Assembly: GCA_023135995.1 (NCBI GenBank)
Contig: JAGLRY010000380.1
Span: forward strand, 1 to 7,968
Direction: 5' to 3'
Length of the DNA stretch: 7,968 bases
From: Candidatus Aminicenantota bacterium
GTDB taxonomy: Bacteria > Acidobacteriota > Aminicenantia > Aminicenantales > Aminicenantaceae
In this document: in pieces, positions 6,727 to 7,968 of the stretch
How the letters are laid out: every line of letters begins with the position of its first letter
Numbering within the stretch: the first letter of the stretch is position 1
Notes under the pieces: model-generated
Seen by the model: only the letters and a program-made list of their open reading frames with translations
Told to the model about the DNA's origin: nothing
Database searches by the model: none
Position numbers and translations under genes: made by a program

Positions 6727-7158
6727 ATGAAAAAAATATTAATATTTATCCTTGTTTTCGCCCTTGTTCACGTAGCAGGATTTTCCAAGCCTCCTGATAA
6801 TACAGAGGAAATCCTTGATGTATTGGCCAAACAAAAAACAGCCTGGAATCAAGGAGATATCGAGGGTTTCATGATGTACTACTGGCATTCAGAGGACTTC
6901 ACCTTCCAGTCCGGAAACAACAGAATCTCGGGATGGGACGCTCTCCTCGCTCGCTACAAAAAGAACTACTCCGGTGAAAACATGGGAACTCTGGATTTTA
7001 CGGACATTGTGGTCAAAGCTCTCTCAGAAAAGTCAGCGCTCGTTATAGGGCGGTGGGAGGTCAAACGAAAGGATGAAATCCTCGGAGGATTATTCACACT
7101 CGTTATCCAGCACAAGCCTGAAGGCTGGCGCATCATTCACGATCATACTTCATCATAA
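6727..7158 (+). CDS. Secreted SnoaL/DUF4440-like (NTF2-fold) protein
   Basis: This 143-residue protein starts with a Sec-type signal peptide: MKK, a hydrophobic core (about 4-17) and a probable cleavage near VAGFS/K at residue 20, with no lipobox cysteine. The mature part fits the NTF2-like DUF4440/SnoaL_3 pattern. It begins with helix EEILDVLAKQKTAWNQGDIEGFM (27-49), then YWHSEDFTFQSG (52-63) and RISGWDALLARYKKNY (66-81), then strands ending in GGLFTLVIQHKPEGWRIIHDHTS. The final WRIIHDHTS is characteristic of the group. Such domains bind small ligands or act as small enzymes, and no specific reaction can be assigned here. It has its own ribosome binding site and is separated from the operon by 104 nt with a possible terminator, so it may be an independent unit. 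Export to the periplasm, where the upstream oxidoreductase should also act, is the only hint of a link. Confidence 0.82.
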   Translation: MKKILIFILVFALVHVAGFSKPPDNTEEILDVLAKQKTAWNQGDIEGFMMYYWHSEDFTFQSGNNRISGWDALLARYKKNYSGENMGTLDFTDIVVKALSEKSALVIGRWEVKRKDEILGGLFTLVIQHKPEGWRIIHDHTSS

Positions 7159-7210
7159 CTGCATGCAATAAGAAGCCAGCTGCAGGTAAAATTTGTTGGA
7201 ATACCCAATA

Positions 7211-7239
7211 CTTAAGTTGACCGGTGTTGTCAAGTCAAG
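7211..7239. repeat. Imperfect inverted repeat
   Basis: CTTAAGTTGAC (7211-7221) and GTCAAGTCAAG (7229-7239) pair at 9 of 11 positions around the 7-nt spacer CGGTGTT. It could be an operator-like site or a weak RNA hairpin; no T run follows. Confidence 0.3.
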
Positions 7240-7257
7240 TTGATTCAGTCCCATGAA

Positions 7258-7293
7258 AAATGTCGTGAAATGTATATATTTCACGCCGTTTTT
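7258..7293. terminator. Hairpin likely acting as a bidirectional terminator
   Basis: CGTGAAAT (7264-7271) and ATTTCACG (7278-7285) form a perfect 8-bp stem with a 6-nt loop. On the plus strand CCG and then five T follow (7289-7293); on the minus strand ACA and then five T follow (read from 7260 down to about 7256). It lies between two converging genes, where a two-way terminator is expected. The stem is AT-rich and 106 nt behind the plus-strand gene, which weakens the call. Confidence 0.5.
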
Positions 7294-7332
7294 GATTATC
7301 CTTGGAAGAAATAAAAATGTCTCATAATAATT

Positions 7333-7347
7333 AACCTGGATTATTCA
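7333..7347 (+). repeat. Left terminal inverted repeat of the candidate element
   Basis: AACCTGGATTATTCA, matching the right copy at 7589-7603 in inverted orientation without mismatch. The similarity stops abruptly on both sides. Confidence 0.7.
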
Positions 7348-7497
7348 TAAATTGTTCCGACACTGACATTATTTTCTTTTTTATCATGCCGTTTAGTCAA
7401 TACTTGAACACGACCTTGTTCTTCCCGTTTTCGTCAGTTATCTTGAATTTTATGTCGGAACTCTTTACCCTCCGGGCGGGCCGATTTCACTCACAGA

Positions 7498-7511
7498 AGC
7501 GAAGCTTCGCT
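7498..7511. repeat. 14-bp perfect palindrome
   Basis: AGCGAAG followed directly by CTTCGCT, with no spacer. It lies inside the inverted-repeat-bounded segment and may be a subterminal site of that element. Confidence 0.5.
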
Positions 7512-7588
7512 GGCATGTACTCCAAGGATTTGCGGTGGAGACCACGGCTGCATCCCTTACGCCTCGCATCTCAAGCAAACTTGGCCCG

Positions 7589-7603
7589 TGAATAATCCAG
7601 GTT
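7589..7603 (-). repeat. Right terminal inverted repeat of the candidate element
   Basis: TGAATAATCCAGGTT on the plus strand, the exact reverse complement of 7333-7347. It ends 18 bases before the stop of the minus-strand iron-sulfur gene, so an insertion here would have spared that gene. Confidence 0.7.
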
Positions 7604-7621
7604 TGAAGAGGGGAGTCCAAT

Positions 7622-7968
7622 TCATACGTTCTCGAGGACACAGGCCAGCTCCAGGGCCCTGGTTCGGACATCGAAACCGAAAGCGCATCGGACGGTGCAG
7701 GCGGCGCAGTCCCTGCAGGCCAATCCGGCTGAACTCCAGCCGCTCAGCGTCTCCAAGGCTTTGTCCGGTTTTTTATGGCCAAAGGCATACATATAGGCAC
7801 GCATGAGTCCGGGGATTTCGAGTCCGGCCGGACATTGGGCCTGACACTGCCGGCACTGCTGACAGAACAGCCCCGTAAGTCCAAGACCTGTTTCAAGTTT
7901 GAGGTCGCGGTTTTCTTCCGGTGTCAGGTTCAGATCCTCCATGACCGAAAGGTCCTCCCGCATCTCCT
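7622..7968 (-). CDS. C-terminal part of an iron-sulfur oxidoreductase, probably aldo/keto reductase with ferredoxin-like tail (5' end outside window)
   Basis: The reading frame runs from the window edge to TGA at 7624-7622. The ATG at 7963 is preceded directly by AGGAG with no spacing, so it is probably an internal Met. Counting from that Met, the visible 113 residues hold two four-cysteine motifs: FCQQCRQCQAQCP (C34, C37, C40, C44) and CRDCAACTVRC (C83, C86, C89, C93), each C-x2-C-x2-C-x3-C, enough for two [4Fe-4S] clusters. Between them is a helical stretch, IPGLMRAYMYAFGHKKPDKALETL. The opening MREDLSVMEDLNLTPEENRDL and the CPAGLEIPGLMRAYMYA segment resemble the C-terminal ferredoxin-like extension of iron-sulfur aldo/keto reductases. 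The catalytic barrel would lie outside the window. The first motif ends in the usual Cys-Pro; the second has Ala after its last Cys. It converges with the plus-strand genes and is not part of the operon. Another two-cluster ferredoxin-domain protein remains possible. Confidence 0.8.
   Translation of the reverse strand, partial: EMREDLSVMEDLNLTPEENRDLKLETGLGLTGLFCQQCRQCQAQCPAGLEIPGLMRAYMYAFGHKKPDKALETLSGWSSAGLACRDCAACTVRCAFGFDVRTRALELACVLENV

Larger units (their letters stand above)
7333..7603. mobile_element. Candidate MITE or insertion-sequence remnant bounded by 15-bp inverted repeats
   Basis: AACCTGGATTATTCA at 7333-7347 is the exact reverse complement of TGAATAATCCAGGTT at 7589-7603, enclosing 241 bases without a gene. 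A perfect 15-bp match within a few hundred bases is very unlikely by chance. The interior holds a second inverted pair, GTTCCGACA (7354-7362) and TGTCGGAAC (7453-7461), and the palindrome AGCGAAGCTTCGCT (7498-7511). The base composition also changes within it. I see no clear target-site duplication, so it may be old. From memory only, the ends recall those of IS1380-like elements; this was not checked. A non-autonomous element with internal deletion fits best. Confidence 0.45.
7159..7621. other. 463-base convergent intergenic region with hairpins and an inverted-repeat-bounded segment
   Basis: No convincing gene lies here between the convergent ends of the SnoaL-like gene and the minus-strand iron-sulfur gene. 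The first half (7159-7400) is AT-rich; the second half (7460-7621) is more GC-rich and reads as neither neighbour. It contains an imperfect inverted repeat (7211-7239), a perfect hairpin with T runs on both sides (7264-7293), a 15-bp perfect inverted repeat bounding 7333-7603, and inside it a 9-bp inverted repeat and a 14-bp palindrome. A short minus-strand reading ending at 7397 looks peptide-like but has no start codon. Confidence 0.7.

Noticed and set aside
7386..7595. Plus-strand open frame of 69 codons in the intergenic region
   Set aside because: No Shine-Dalgarno sequence, crosses the palindrome and ends within the right inverted repeat; composition changes midway, so it is probably chance.
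7465..7671. Minus-strand open frame of 68 codons overlapping the end of the iron-sulfur gene
   Set aside because: Overlaps the 3' end of the supported gene in another frame and runs through the inverted repeat; no family resemblance.
1..7968. CRISPR arrays, tRNA or rRNA genes, riboswitches
   Set aside because: No regularly spaced direct repeats, no cloverleaf-like segment and no rRNA-like sequence were seen; short intergenic gaps leave little room for riboswitches.

Overview
The window carries a tightly packed plus-strand operon for a molybdenum hydroxylase of the xanthine oxidase superfamily, followed by a small secreted protein gene, a 463-base non-coding stretch with repeat structure, and the 3' end of a minus-strand iron-sulfur protein gene. 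The Tat-exported subunit, the Sec-type signal peptide, the moderate base composition and the two-cluster iron-sulfur protein suggest an anaerobic or facultative bacterium with a Gram-negative-like envelope. The aldo/keto-reductase-like iron-sulfur tail recalls proteins of Aminicenantes and Acidobacteria-like lineages, but that placement is a weak impression. No rRNA or other marker gene is present.

Layout: 1-417 is the C-terminal part of an unrecognised integral membrane protein. 453-1100 encodes the [2Fe-2S] subunit with a twin-arginine leader. 1102-3363 encodes the molybdopterin-binding catalytic subunit. 3363-4331 encodes the FAD subunit with an extra four-cysteine loop. 4391-4927 encodes a THEP1-like P-loop NTPase with a GTG start. 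4935-6047 encodes an XdhC-family maturation factor. 6044-6622 encodes a MocA-like nucleotidyltransferase with a TTG start. 6727-7158 encodes a secreted SnoaL/DUF4440-like protein. 7159-7621 has no gene but holds a two-sided terminator-like hairpin and a 271-bp segment bounded by 15-bp perfect inverted repeats. 7622-7968 (minus) is the C-terminal part of a protein with two four-cysteine [4Fe-4S] motifs.

How the genes work together: the three structural subunits match the architecture of the E. coli periplasmic aldehyde oxidoreductase PaoABC (YagTSR). Only the small subunit carries a Tat leader, so the folded, cofactor-loaded trimer would be carried out as one unit. The FAD subunit has the additional [4Fe-4S] loop known from PaoB and 4-hydroxybenzoyl-CoA reductase beta. 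MocA would make the cytosine-dinucleotide form of the Mo cofactor, and XdhC would bind, help sulfurate and insert it. The less usual member is the THEP1-like NTPase placed between the structural genes and xdhC. The joints are 1-nt gaps or 1-4-nt overlaps at most places, so transcription as one message with coupled translation is likely. The substrate cannot be read from the sequence; an aldehyde or aromatic heterocycle is the best guess.
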